A DNA stretch of 64,000 bases, taken from contig NZ_JJMW01000032.1 in NCBI RefSeq assembly GCF_000714435.1, forward strand, positions 1 to 64,000, given 5' to 3'. The notes under the pieces are model-generated. The model was not told the origin of the DNA. It did no database searches and saw only the letters and a program-made list of their open reading frames with translations. Positions 47,714 to 54,998 of the stretch are shown piece after piece (positions within the stretch are counted from its first letter, which is position 1; each line of letters opens with the position of its first letter). The DNA comes from Exiguobacterium alkaliphilum 12/1. GTDB taxonomy: Bacteria; Bacillota; Bacilli; Exiguobacteriales; Exiguobacteriaceae. The position numbers were made by a program, and so were the translations under genes.

Positions 47714-47750
47714 GAAAAAACGTGATTGGATGATGAAATCCAATCACGTT
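47714..47750 (-). terminator. Terminator after the DUF4825 lipoprotein
   Basis: AACGTGATTGGAT and ATCCAATCACGTT form a perfect 13-pair stem followed by TTTTTT on the minus strand. Confidence 0.88.
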
Positions 47751-48223
47751 CAAATGCGTTTGAAGTAGTCTTCCGTCTGCGCCTCGTTACCGATTTTCTC
47801 ATCGAGGCGAAGCACCAAGTCTTTCTCCCATTTGATTGTTGAGAAATCGATGCCGAGCCACGCCTCCATCTCCGGCCGTGAGAACGCGTACGTCCGGTTC
47901 GGGAAGGCGAAGCGGACGATTTCGGCGTTCTTGACGAGCGTGAAGTACGTCGCGGCGTTCCGGATGGCGAGCCGCTCTTGTTCAATCCGTTCGAGCTCCG
48001 GATCGTCATAGCGCACGGTCAGACCGTACGGACGCTTCTTCGTCTGCAGCTCGATCGACTTGTAACAGTCATGCATCGGCAAGTTTTGGGCAATCCCGAT
48101 GACGGCGCTATTGTCGCCAACGTATGAACCTTTGTATTGGAACGGATTCGGGCGACCTGTCGACGAATCCGCACAACCCGTTAAGACGAGGAGCAGGGCG
48201 AGCAATAGACTGAACCGTTTCAT
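47750..48223 (-). CDS. DUF4825-type lipoprotein
   Basis: A 157-residue predicted lipoprotein. Lipobox LTGC has Cys at 17. The segment YKGSYVGDNSAVIGIAQNLP resembles DUF4825 proteins of bacilli. Role unknown; it follows the ABC permease by 12 bases, so it is probably part of that transporter operon. The stop lies in the terminator arm. Confidence 0.82.
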   Translation of the reverse strand: MKRFSLLLALLLVLTGCADSSTGRPNPFQYKGSYVGDNSAVIGIAQNLPMHDCYKSIELQTKKRPYGLTVRYDDPELERIEQERLAIRNAATYFTLVKNAEIVRFAFPNRTYAFSRPEMEAWLGIDFSTIKWEKDLVLRLDEKIGNEAQTEDYFKRI

Positions 48224-48235
48224 CGGAATGCCTCC

Positions 48236-49363
48236 TTATGATTTGAGCTGCAAGTTGAAGCGGTAAAGCAGACGTCTCGCGAGTAAGTGCGCGAGGAAGC
48301 CGCCGATCAAGAAGCCAATAATATACAGCGTCACACTCGTCGGGTACGAGAATGCCGAGAAAATGATGCCCCCGAGCATGGCGAAACAAATGACCATCAC
48401 GACATGGACGAGCCAGAGCCAGCCTGTGAACATGAAGAAGCGGCCGTTGTTTTCTTGCGGGGCCCGGTTGAACATGAGAAGACCGAGCGTGAACGTCAAC
48501 CCGATGAAGAGGAGTGAACTGGATAGCCCGACCGTCGTGAAGTCACGCCACACCGAATTGTCGGTAAACAAGATGTACGTGTCGACGTTCGCGATGTTGA
48601 CGAGCGGCGACAAGATGCGCATCGGAAGGCTTTCCATTGCCCGGGCGTACATTTCGTATGAGACGTATCCCGTCATCGCTTGAATCGACCCGTTCACTAA
48701 CACTAAAATCCCAAGCGGGAACAGGAAGGCAACGATGGACCAGAGCACCTGAGAGATCGCCTCACCTCCGAACGAGCCCATCCAGAGCGACAACGTGAAG
48801 ACAGAAATACCGACCAAGATGACAAAACCGAGGACAGCAAGCACTTTCAACGTCTGCCCTTCAATCAAGAACGCGTAGCGTGACGTGTGGATCATGATCA
48901 GCATGATGGTCCCGCCGACGATGGAAGACAGGACGATGCCACTGACGCCAATCAACCATTTCGATATGTACAGCTGGTTGCGGCTGAATGGGAGCGACAT
49001 CGAGAAATCGGACATTTGGCTGTTGCGCTCACTGCCAATCAAGACGGACGCCATTAAAAATCCGAACACGACATAGAGGAAGAAGACCGTCTCGAGCGGT
49101 AAGAGCGACCCTAAGTCACCAATCCAATAGCCAGCCCCGGATGTCGTATTGAAAAAGTCTTCCGTCGTGAGCGTGGCGATGTCTTTCGGCGTCCCTTCCT
49201 GATACTGCGAAGGGTTATTTTGAATATCTTGGATCTGTTCATCATAAAACTGCATCTCATTGAACACTGGAATCGTATAGGCGAGAATCCCGAGCCCGAT
49301 GAGTAAGATCCATAAGAGCGACACTTGTTTCCAATCTTTTTTTAGTAGCACGTTAGACAACAT
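48236..49363 (-). CDS. ABC-2 type transporter permease
   Basis: A 375-residue membrane protein with about six or seven helices. A large extracytoplasmic loop lies near residues 35-80, and GSERNSQMSDFSMSLPFSRNQLYISKWLIG is the cytoplasmic coupling segment of ABC-2 permeases. The start chosen is ATG at 49363, eight bases after AGGAGG; a GTG nine bases upstream abuts that site. It pairs with the ATPase just upstream. Confidence 0.88.
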   Translation of the reverse strand: MLSNVLLKKDWKQVSLLWILLIGLGILAYTIPVFNEMQFYDEQIQDIQNNPSQYQEGTPKDIATLTTEDFFNTTSGAGYWIGDLGSLLPLETVFFLYVVFGFLMASVLIGSERNSQMSDFSMSLPFSRNQLYISKWLIGVSGIVLSSIVGGTIMLIMIHTSRYAFLIEGQTLKVLAVLGFVILVGISVFTLSLWMGSFGGEAISQVLWSIVAFLFPLGILVLVNGSIQAMTGYVSYEMYARAMESLPMRILSPLVNIANVDTYILFTDNSVWRDFTTVGLSSSLLFIGLTFTLGLLMFNRAPQENNGRFFMFTGWLWLVHVVMVICFAMLGGIIFSAFSYPTSVTLYIIGFLIGGFLAHLLARRLLYRFNLQLKS

Positions 49364-50234
49364 TCGCCTCACCTCCTAATTGGACGCGGAACACGTCTTC
49401 TAGTGACATCGGAATCTCTTCGACGAGCATCGGCTTGTAGCTGTCGACGAACGCCTCGAGCTCATCCGACCGCTCCCGGGCCATGAACAAGACGACACGC
49501 CCGGTCACGCTTAAAATTTCGATGTCTTTTCGTTCGAGCAGCGCGACCGGCACCTCGTCTTGGAAGACGACTTGCCACTTCACGCTCAAGGCACGCGCCT
49601 CTTCGAGCGTCATGACGGCTTTGACCCGTCCCTTTTCAATCATGATGACACGGTCGGCGATTCGCTCGAGCTCGTGCAACTGGTGACTCGAGACGATGAT
49701 CGAGCAATCACGCTGCTCGATTTGCGCGATCATGAGCTTCAAGACGTCCGCTTTGGCGACAACATCGAGTCCGTCGGTCGGTTCGTCGAGAAAATAGTAC
49801 TTCGCCTGGACAGCGAACGCGAGCGACAGCGTCACCATCGCCTTCTGTCCTTTCGAGAGCTGGCGAATCTTCTTGTTGTCGATGTTGTAGCGCGTGAGCG
49901 TCTCACGGAACGTCGAGCGGTTGAACGACGGATAGATCGACTCGTATAAGGCAGCTGCTTCGTTCACCGTGTAATGTTTGAGCGCGTCGGCCGAGTCGGG
50001 CACGAAGATGACGTCCCGTTTCAATTCCGGCGTGTTGAAGATACTCGTCTTCCCATATAAGACATCGCCTGCGTCCGGTCGGATGATGCCGACCATCGTC
50101 CGGAGGAGCGTCGTCTTGCCGGCCCCGTTCCGTCCGACGAGCGCGACGATCTCGCCGCGATGGACCGTGAAGTCGACCCCGTCGAGCACGGTCTGTCGAT
50201 CAATTTTCTTCGTTAGTTGCTGGACTGTCAGCAT
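49353..50234 (-). CDS. ABC transporter ATP-binding protein, YtrB-like
   Basis: A 293-residue ABC ATPase: Walker A LVGRNGAGKTTLLRTM, signature LSKGQKAMVTLSLAF, Walker B YYFLDEPTDGLD and the switch histidine in SSHQLHELE. It is like B. subtilis YtrB, part of an antibiotic-responsive exporter. It overlaps the GntR regulator by 35 bases. Confidence 0.93.
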   Translation of the reverse strand: MLTVQQLTKKIDRQTVLDGVDFTVHRGEIVALVGRNGAGKTTLLRTMVGIIRPDAGDVLYGKTSIFNTPELKRDVIFVPDSADALKHYTVNEAAALYESIYPSFNRSTFRETLTRYNIDNKKIRQLSKGQKAMVTLSLAFAVQAKYYFLDEPTDGLDVVAKADVLKLMIAQIEQRDCSIIVSSHQLHELERIADRVIMIEKGRVKAVMTLEEARALSVKWQVVFQDEVPVALLERKDIEILSVTGRVVLFMARERSDELEAFVDSYKPMLVEEIPMSLEDVFRVQLGGEANVV

Positions 50235-50610
50235 GACTCTCCCCTACTTTCTTATATTCGGTCTCGAACAACGTCACCGCTTCGTCGAACGAGACGTTCG
50301 CGTAATGGCAATCGATGGCGAGTTTTTGAATGGCTTCAATCACCGGTCCGCGTGAAGCGTCCTGGTCGACCCAATCTTTTGACACGAACGTGCCACGGCC
50401 ACGATGCATCTCGAGCAGTCCGAGACGCTCGAGCTCTTGGTAGGCCTTACTGACCGTATTCGGGTTGATGACGAGGTCGGTCGCGAGTTCGCGTACCGAC
50501 ATGACCTTGTCCCCGGGCCGTAAAATGCCACGGATGACGAGCGCTTTCGTCTGGTTGACGATCTGTTCGTATAATGGTTCCGAACTTTTCATATCCATAT
50601 TGTAAAGCAA
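50200..50610 (-). CDS. GntR-family regulator, YtrA-like
   Basis: A 136-residue short GntR repressor of the YtrA group: winged helix at 13-75 (EPLYEQIVNQTKALVIRGILRPGDKVMSVRELATDLVINPNTVSKAYQELERLGLL) with a short helical tail and no large effector domain. The start is most likely TTG at 50610 behind GAGGGTG; ATG at 50598 is the alternative. It heads the regulator-ATPase-permease-lipoprotein operon and probably represses it. Confidence 0.9.
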   Translation of the reverse strand: MLYNMDMKSSEPLYEQIVNQTKALVIRGILRPGDKVMSVRELATDLVINPNTVSKAYQELERLGLLEMHRGRGTFVSKDWVDQDASRGPVIEAIQKLAIDCHYANVSFDEAVTLFETEYKKVGESHADSPATNEEN

Positions 50611-50646
50611 TGGCTCACACCCTCTCCTTAAATCCGTTATAAGTGT

Positions 50647-50675
50647 ATTATATGTACTAGTACACGTAAGTGCAA
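50647..50675 (-). promoter_or_regulatory. Promoter and GntR operator of the ABC operon
   Basis: TTGCAC, 17-base spacer, TATAAT. The spacer contains the perfect 12-base palindrome TGTACTAGTACA (50653-50664), a good candidate operator for the GntR protein encoded next to it. Confidence 0.78.
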
Positions 50676-50790
50676 TAGTTATTTGAGGGCATCTCTAGTT
50701 TACAGGGAATTGGAAATAATTTGTATACGCCTTTAGACCGAGACGCGGGTGGGACTTTTCGGGTACATTGAAGATGAGGTGACCAAGAAT

Positions 50791-51525
50791 ATGAAAAAGA
50801 GATTGTTAATCGGCGCAGCCGCACTCTTCGTGGCAGGCACGATATACGGACGCGGCGAAGCGACGGAACGTTACGAGACATACATTTATGACACATATGG
50901 GGAAAACGTCGAGGTGGACGTGTCACGTGATTGGAAAATGGCGAACTTCAAAGCGACGTTTGAACTCGAACGTCCCCCACTCCGAGGCACGTATCACGCC
51001 CGGACGTACGGTGACGGGACGATCCATGACGACGTGATGCCGACGTACTGGGTGAACGAAGCAGAGTCGACGTTACACACCCGGCTCGTCGACGCGAATG
51101 CCTTGACGGAAGCAGAAACGGTGCGCGCGACCGTGTTCGATGGCGCCGGACGAGGACAGACGATCGAGACGATGCCGGCGACGTCCATCTTCGAACTGAA
51201 CCCTGAACGATTTTTAGGTGTCGCGATCATGTTGCACGAGGCGTGGGACAATACGGACGAGCAAAAGCAACGCGTCCTCGACATCATCCGTCTGCTCGAG
51301 GACGATGTGAGGTCAATCCACTTCTCGTTCGACGGGACGCCGGACGAGGATGACGACTTCACGGAACGTTATTTGAACGTGACGCAGAACGGGCGCGACG
51401 GCGAGCCCTCGTTCGCCTCGATCCAGACGATTGACGACTTGAACCGCCACGATCGCCTATATGGGTTTGACGAGACGACGTTCATCACCGAGTACCGATT
51501 TGACGGTACAAAATATGAAGACTGA
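50791..51525 (+). CDS. Exported protein of unknown function
   Basis: A 244-residue protein with one N-terminal hydrophobic stretch (MKKRLLIGAAALFVAGTIYG), a signal peptide or anchor, then an acidic soluble domain rich in beta strands and threonine. No motif recognised. The start at 50791 is ten bases after GAGGTGA. Single gene, divergent from the GntR operon. Confidence 0.68.
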   Translation: MKKRLLIGAAALFVAGTIYGRGEATERYETYIYDTYGENVEVDVSRDWKMANFKATFELERPPLRGTYHARTYGDGTIHDDVMPTYWVNEAESTLHTRLVDANALTEAETVRATVFDGAGRGQTIETMPATSIFELNPERFLGVAIMLHEAWDNTDEQKQRVLDIIRLLEDDVRSIHFSFDGTPDEDDDFTERYLNVTQNGRDGEPSFASIQTIDDLNRHDRLYGFDETTFITEYRFDGTKYED

Positions 51526-51603
51526 TCGCCATTCGCACGAGCGGATGGTTTTTTGTGTGAGCATTCTCCTTTACAGCACGGCATGAATGTTTTACATTTG
51601 ACG

Positions 51604-51618
51604 AGTCAATAATTGACT
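51604..51618. promoter_or_regulatory. Probable MarR operator
   Basis: AGTCAATAATTGACT is a perfect inverted repeat 29 bases before the marR start, directly after TTGACG, so binding would block a promoter there. Confidence 0.6.
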
Positions 51619-51647
51619 TATCAAATGAGAGGGGTGAGACACCACAG

Positions 51648-52058
51648 ATGGAATTACGAGATATCAGCCGACTGCTATACCAAATTAAACTGGCGGACCA
51701 ACGCGTCGCGACCTCGTTCGAGAAAGAGACGGGGTTCAGCCTGACCCGCTACGAGATGCTCATGATCGTGCATGACAAGGGCGTCTGTTCGCAAAGCGAG
51801 ATTCAGCAGGCGATGAAAATCGACAATGCGGCCATCACCCGCCATTTGAAGATCCTTGAAGAAAAAGGCTACGTCCGCCGGGAACGGAACACCGCGAACC
51901 ATCGTGAAGTGTTCGTCCATTTGACCGACGAAGCCAAGCATGACTTGACGAGCTGTGAACAAGACCACGACCGCGGCAAGCATTTGATCACGAAAGTGCT
52001 GTCCGAGTCAGAGATCAATCAGCTGTCGAGTCTGCTCCAAAAGCTTAACCAACTATAA
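51648..52058 (+). CDS. MarR-family transcriptional regulator
   Basis: A 136-residue winged-helix regulator: GFSLTRYEMLMIVHDKGVCSQSEIQQAMKIDNAAITRHLKILEEKGYVRRERNTANHREVFVHLTDEA is the full MarR DNA-binding domain. It heads a three-gene operon with a nitroreductase and a monooxygenase, a common arrangement for quinone or electrophile response. A cysteine at about residue 43 could be a redox or electrophile sensor; this is inference. Confidence 0.92.
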   Translation: MELRDISRLLYQIKLADQRVATSFEKETGFSLTRYEMLMIVHDKGVCSQSEIQQAMKIDNAAITRHLKILEEKGYVRRERNTANHREVFVHLTDEAKHDLTSCEQDHDRGKHLITKVLSESEINQLSSLLQKLNQL

Positions 52059-52081
52059 CAAGAGAGAAAGAGGTAATCCCC

Positions 52082-52720
52082 ATGGCAACTACATTTAAAA
52101 ACGATACATTCCAAGACGTCGTCCTCGGTCGTAAATCGATTCGTGAGTACGATGAGAACGTGAAAATCTCACAAGAAGAGATGCTCGAGATGATTCAAGA
52201 AGCGACGATGGCACCGTCATCGGTCAATATGCAACCGTGGCGCTTCGTCGTCGTCGAGAGCCCAGAGGCGAAAGAAACGCTCAAGCCGCTCATCCGCTTC
52301 AACGTCCGTCAAAACGACACGTCGGCTGCGATGCTCCTCATCTTCGGCGACATGGAATGCTACGAGCTCGGCGAACAGATTTACGACCAAGCCGTCGCGG
52401 AAGGCAAAATGCCAGAAGACGTGCGCGACCAACAGCTCGCTGCCATTCTCCCGTACTACAAAAACTTGTCGAAGCAAGAGATGAACGACATCGTCAAAAT
52501 CGACTCGAGCCTCGCCGCGATGCAGTTCATGCTCGTCGCCCGTGCGCACGGTTACGACACGAACCCGATCGGCGGTTTCGAGAAAGACCAACTTGCGGAA
52601 GCGTTCGGTTTAGACAAAGACCGCTACGTGCCGGTCATGATTCTCTCAGTCGGGAAAGCGGCAGAAGAAGGCTACCAATCGGCCCGCCTCGACGCTGAAA
52701 CAATCACGAACTTCAAATAA
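52082..52720 (+). CDS. Nitroreductase family protein
   Basis: A 212-residue FMN-dependent NAD(P)H oxidoreductase. RKSIREYDENVKISQEEMLEMIQEATMAPSSVNMQPWRFVVVES is the FMN-binding start; a GYDTNPIGGFE segment lies near 165. Likely reduces nitro-compounds or quinones. It starts 23 bases after marR and is followed by a monooxygenase. Confidence 0.93.
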   Translation: MATTFKNDTFQDVVLGRKSIREYDENVKISQEEMLEMIQEATMAPSSVNMQPWRFVVVESPEAKETLKPLIRFNVRQNDTSAAMLLIFGDMECYELGEQIYDQAVAEGKMPEDVRDQQLAAILPYYKNLSKQEMNDIVKIDSSLAAMQFMLVARAHGYDTNPIGGFEKDQLAEAFGLDKDRYVPVMILSVGKAAEEGYQSARLDAETITNFK

Positions 52721-52735
52721 TCGGAGGAACCCCAC

Positions 52736-53020
52736 ATGATCCTAATCAATGCCATCTTCGACGTGAAAGAAGACGCGTTTGACAGCTTCTTAGCGGACAT
52801 CAACAAGCTCATCGATTCGTCGAAACAAGAAGCCGGTTGCTTGAGCTATGAGCTGTTCCAATCGACGACGTCAGAGAACCGGTTCGTCATGATCGAGAAC
52901 TGGGCCGACCAAGCGGCCGTCGAGCAACACAACCAAAACCCGGACCTCATCGCGTTCGCTCAAAACGTAGGCAACTACGTGACGGCGAAACCGGTGCTCC
53001 ATGTGACGGAAGTGAACTGA
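52736..53020 (+). CDS. Antibiotic biosynthesis monooxygenase (ABM) domain protein
   Basis: A 94-residue ferredoxin-like dimeric protein of the YgiN/ABM group: LINAIFDVKEDAFDSFLADINKLIDSSKQEAGCLSYELFQSTTSENRFVMIENWADQAAVEQHN. Homologues oxidise quinols or are heme-degrading; here the pairing with a nitroreductase suggests quinone redox. GGAGGAA precedes the ATG. Confidence 0.9.
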   Translation: MILINAIFDVKEDAFDSFLADINKLIDSSKQEAGCLSYELFQSTTSENRFVMIENWADQAAVEQHNQNPDLIAFAQNVGNYVTAKPVLHVTEVN

Positions 53021-53024
53021 ACAA

Positions 53025-53060
53025 AAAACTCCGCCCTACATGATGTAGGAGCGGAGTTTT
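53025..53060. terminator. Bidirectional terminator
   Basis: AAAACTCCGCCCTACA pairs with TGTAGGAGCGGAGTTTT; A and T runs at both ends serve the monooxygenase operon and the convergent permease. Confidence 0.88.
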
Positions 53061-53062
53061 GC

Positions 53063-54601
53063 TTATAGTCCGATGATCGCGACCGACACACCGAGGACAC
53101 CGATGAGCGCCATCGCGTAAACCGGTACGCGTGGCATCTCGCCGTTGTTATCGAGCGCCTTCCCGAACATGAAGAACACGAGCGGGTGGACGAGGAACGG
53201 CATCGAGAAGATGAGCGGGATGAGAAGCGAAGCTTCCGTCCCGAACATGCCGCCTTGAATCGCCGCGAAGAGACCGAAGTGCGAGATCGCCGACGACTGG
53301 GCCATTGCCGAGTAGTCGAATGCGATCGTGCTGAAGCTGAGGAGCACGAGTCCGCCGAAGACGGCCATGATCTGCCAGCCGAACGAGAACTGCATGAGCG
53401 CCTTGACTTCTTTGAAGTCTTCGCCGTTCGCAGCGCGCAAGTTTTTGAGCGCGAGGAACGTGAGCGTGAGACCGACCAAGACGATGATCGCCGTCGGCCA
53501 AATCCAGAGCGCCCCGTTATCGGCACTGACTGCCAAAATCGAGAAGACGAAGATGTGACCGAAGAACGGGATGTTGATCATGATCGGGGCACGTTTCGCT
53601 GCGACTTTCCCGAAGTCACCAGCCGTACATGCGCCTGTGAGACCACTATGCGACAGTGATCCGGCCATACCTGGTGCGAGGTTACGGATATGCGCCGTGC
53701 GGGCGAACCACATGAGAAGCGCAATCCCACCGAACATCCAGAACAACTGGCCGAAGAATCCGTAGAAGAGGACCGAGTTCATACCTTCGATGGCGAACGC
53801 GTCACTGATGCGTGACCCCCCGACCATGAAGTTCGCTGCCAAGACGACCGGGATTCCGGCGAAGAGGAGCGCGCGAACCGTCGGACCATACGTCCAGTTT
53901 TGGAAGATGGCACCGAGTGCTGACGAGACGATCATCGCGAAGAAAATCTGCGGGAGCGCGATGACGGGTTGGACGAGCATGGCAATCGCGTACGAGACGA
54001 ACAAGATGGCGAGAAGAATCACCGTCTCAATCAAACCTTTACGCATATACACTTGTTTGTCGTCGATTTGCGCCTTGTGGTCGATCAAGAGGAACGACGC
54101 CGCGAGACCGATTAATGCGAGGATCGGGTAGTAAAGCATGATCCCTTCAGCCGTACCCGGTTGAATCATCATACGGAAGAACCCTTCCAATCCGACGAGC
54201 AAGAAGAACGAACGGAGGATGAAGATGAACTGCGTCCGTCCCGTTCCGAGGAACATCTCTTCTTTTGACGGCACGACGATGTCTTTCACGTCGAGCGCTT
54301 GCTTGCTCAAGATTTTACGAAGCTCTTGCCCACCGACGAAGAACGACACGACGAGCGCGATAATCGTCGTTCGTGACATAAAGTCGACGAGCGGGAACTC
54401 CGGGAGACCCGGTGTCGCGATGCCCATCTCGACCATGACGAAGCCGAGACCGAGGCCGAAGATGACGATGACGAGGATTGGCGAGAACCGTGAACCGGCC
54501 ACGACCATCCGTGACAAGATGACCATCGGGATGACGAAGGCCATTAACAACCAAAACTGGTTGAGTAATTGAACTTGAGATAACTGCTGTACAATTTCCA
54601 T
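53063..54601 (-). CDS. Unassigned polytopic membrane protein
   Basis: A 512-residue integral membrane protein with about 12 hydrophobic helices in two halves, and a short cytoplasmic loop with SKQALDVKDIVVPSKEE. Glycine-rich NLAPGMAGSLSHSGLTGACTAGDFGKVAAKRAP resembles substrate or ion loops of secondary transporters; a distant likeness to sodium/glutamate symporters is possible, but I cannot name the family. AAGGGG precedes the ATG. Last gene of normal composition before the AT-rich region. Confidence 0.7.
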   Translation of the reverse strand: MEIVQQLSQVQLLNQFWLLMAFVIPMVILSRMVVAGSRFSPILVIVIFGLGLGFVMVEMGIATPGLPEFPLVDFMSRTTIIALVVSFFVGGQELRKILSKQALDVKDIVVPSKEEMFLGTGRTQFIFILRSFFLLVGLEGFFRMMIQPGTAEGIMLYYPILALIGLAASFLLIDHKAQIDDKQVYMRKGLIETVILLAILFVSYAIAMLVQPVIALPQIFFAMIVSSALGAIFQNWTYGPTVRALLFAGIPVVLAANFMVGGSRISDAFAIEGMNSVLFYGFFGQLFWMFGGIALLMWFARTAHIRNLAPGMAGSLSHSGLTGACTAGDFGKVAAKRAPIMINIPFFGHIFVFSILAVSADNGALWIWPTAIIVLVGLTLTFLALKNLRAANGEDFKEVKALMQFSFGWQIMAVFGGLVLLSFSTIAFDYSAMAQSSAISHFGLFAAIQGGMFGTEASLLIPLIFSMPFLVHPLVFFMFGKALDNNGEMPRVPVYAMALIGVLGVSVAIIGL

Positions 54602-54639
54602 GGATAAACCCCTTATACATTTTTTTCACACTGTCTCGA

Positions 54640-54668
54640 AGTGTAACGCATTGTCGATTTTGTGACAA
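54640..54668 (-). promoter_or_regulatory. Promoter of the permease gene
   Basis: TTGTCA, 17-base spacer, TACACT on the minus strand. Confidence 0.55.
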
Positions 54669-54693
54669 GGGGGTGTGACGTATTGTAAAGATT

Positions 54694-54726
54694 GAAAGCG
54701 GAACCAAATGAATTGGTCCCGCTTTC
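54694..54726 (-). terminator. Hairpin ending the right-hand operon
   Basis: GAAAGCGG, ACCAA and complement TTGGT, CCGCTTTC form a long stem with one mismatch; the T tract after it (AATCTTT) is weak. It lies just past the 89-residue gene and close to the composition break. Confidence 0.65.
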
Positions 54727-54728
54727 GG

Positions 54729-54998
54729 TCAATTATTCGGTTGGCGAAGACCCCAAATGCCCTTCCCTTTTCCTTTAACTGCATAAAATAAATCTCTTTC
54801 TCCCCGGTAGATATCACAGTCACTTGAATTCATATGGATATGTTTTCTGACTTGAGACTTCCAATCTTTATATCCGTCTAAACCAAGTTGATAAAACGAC
54901 TTTTCAACATAATCATATATTTCTTTTAAAGTAGCAGTGCCACCATGATGACGAATCGCAAATTCAATTTTCCTCACTAAATCTAGACGCATGGTCAC
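54729..54998 (-). CDS. Small winged-helix-like protein of the island (89 aa)
   Basis: An 89-residue protein predicted to be a winged helix: RKIEFAIRHHGGTATLKEIYDYVEKSF, then WKSQVRKHIHMNSSDCDIYRGERDLFYAVKGKGKGIWGLR. This form is familiar from the N-terminal DNA-binding modules of restriction-type nucleases (Mrr or HARE-HTH-like); here it stands alone. It overlaps the ATPase stop as ATGA, so it is made together with it. Likely role is DNA recognition for the system; inference. Confidence 0.72.
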   Translation of the reverse strand: MTMRLDLVRKIEFAIRHHGGTATLKEIYDYVEKSFYQLGLDGYKDWKSQVRKHIHMNSSDCDIYRGERDLFYAVKGKGKGIWGLRQPNN

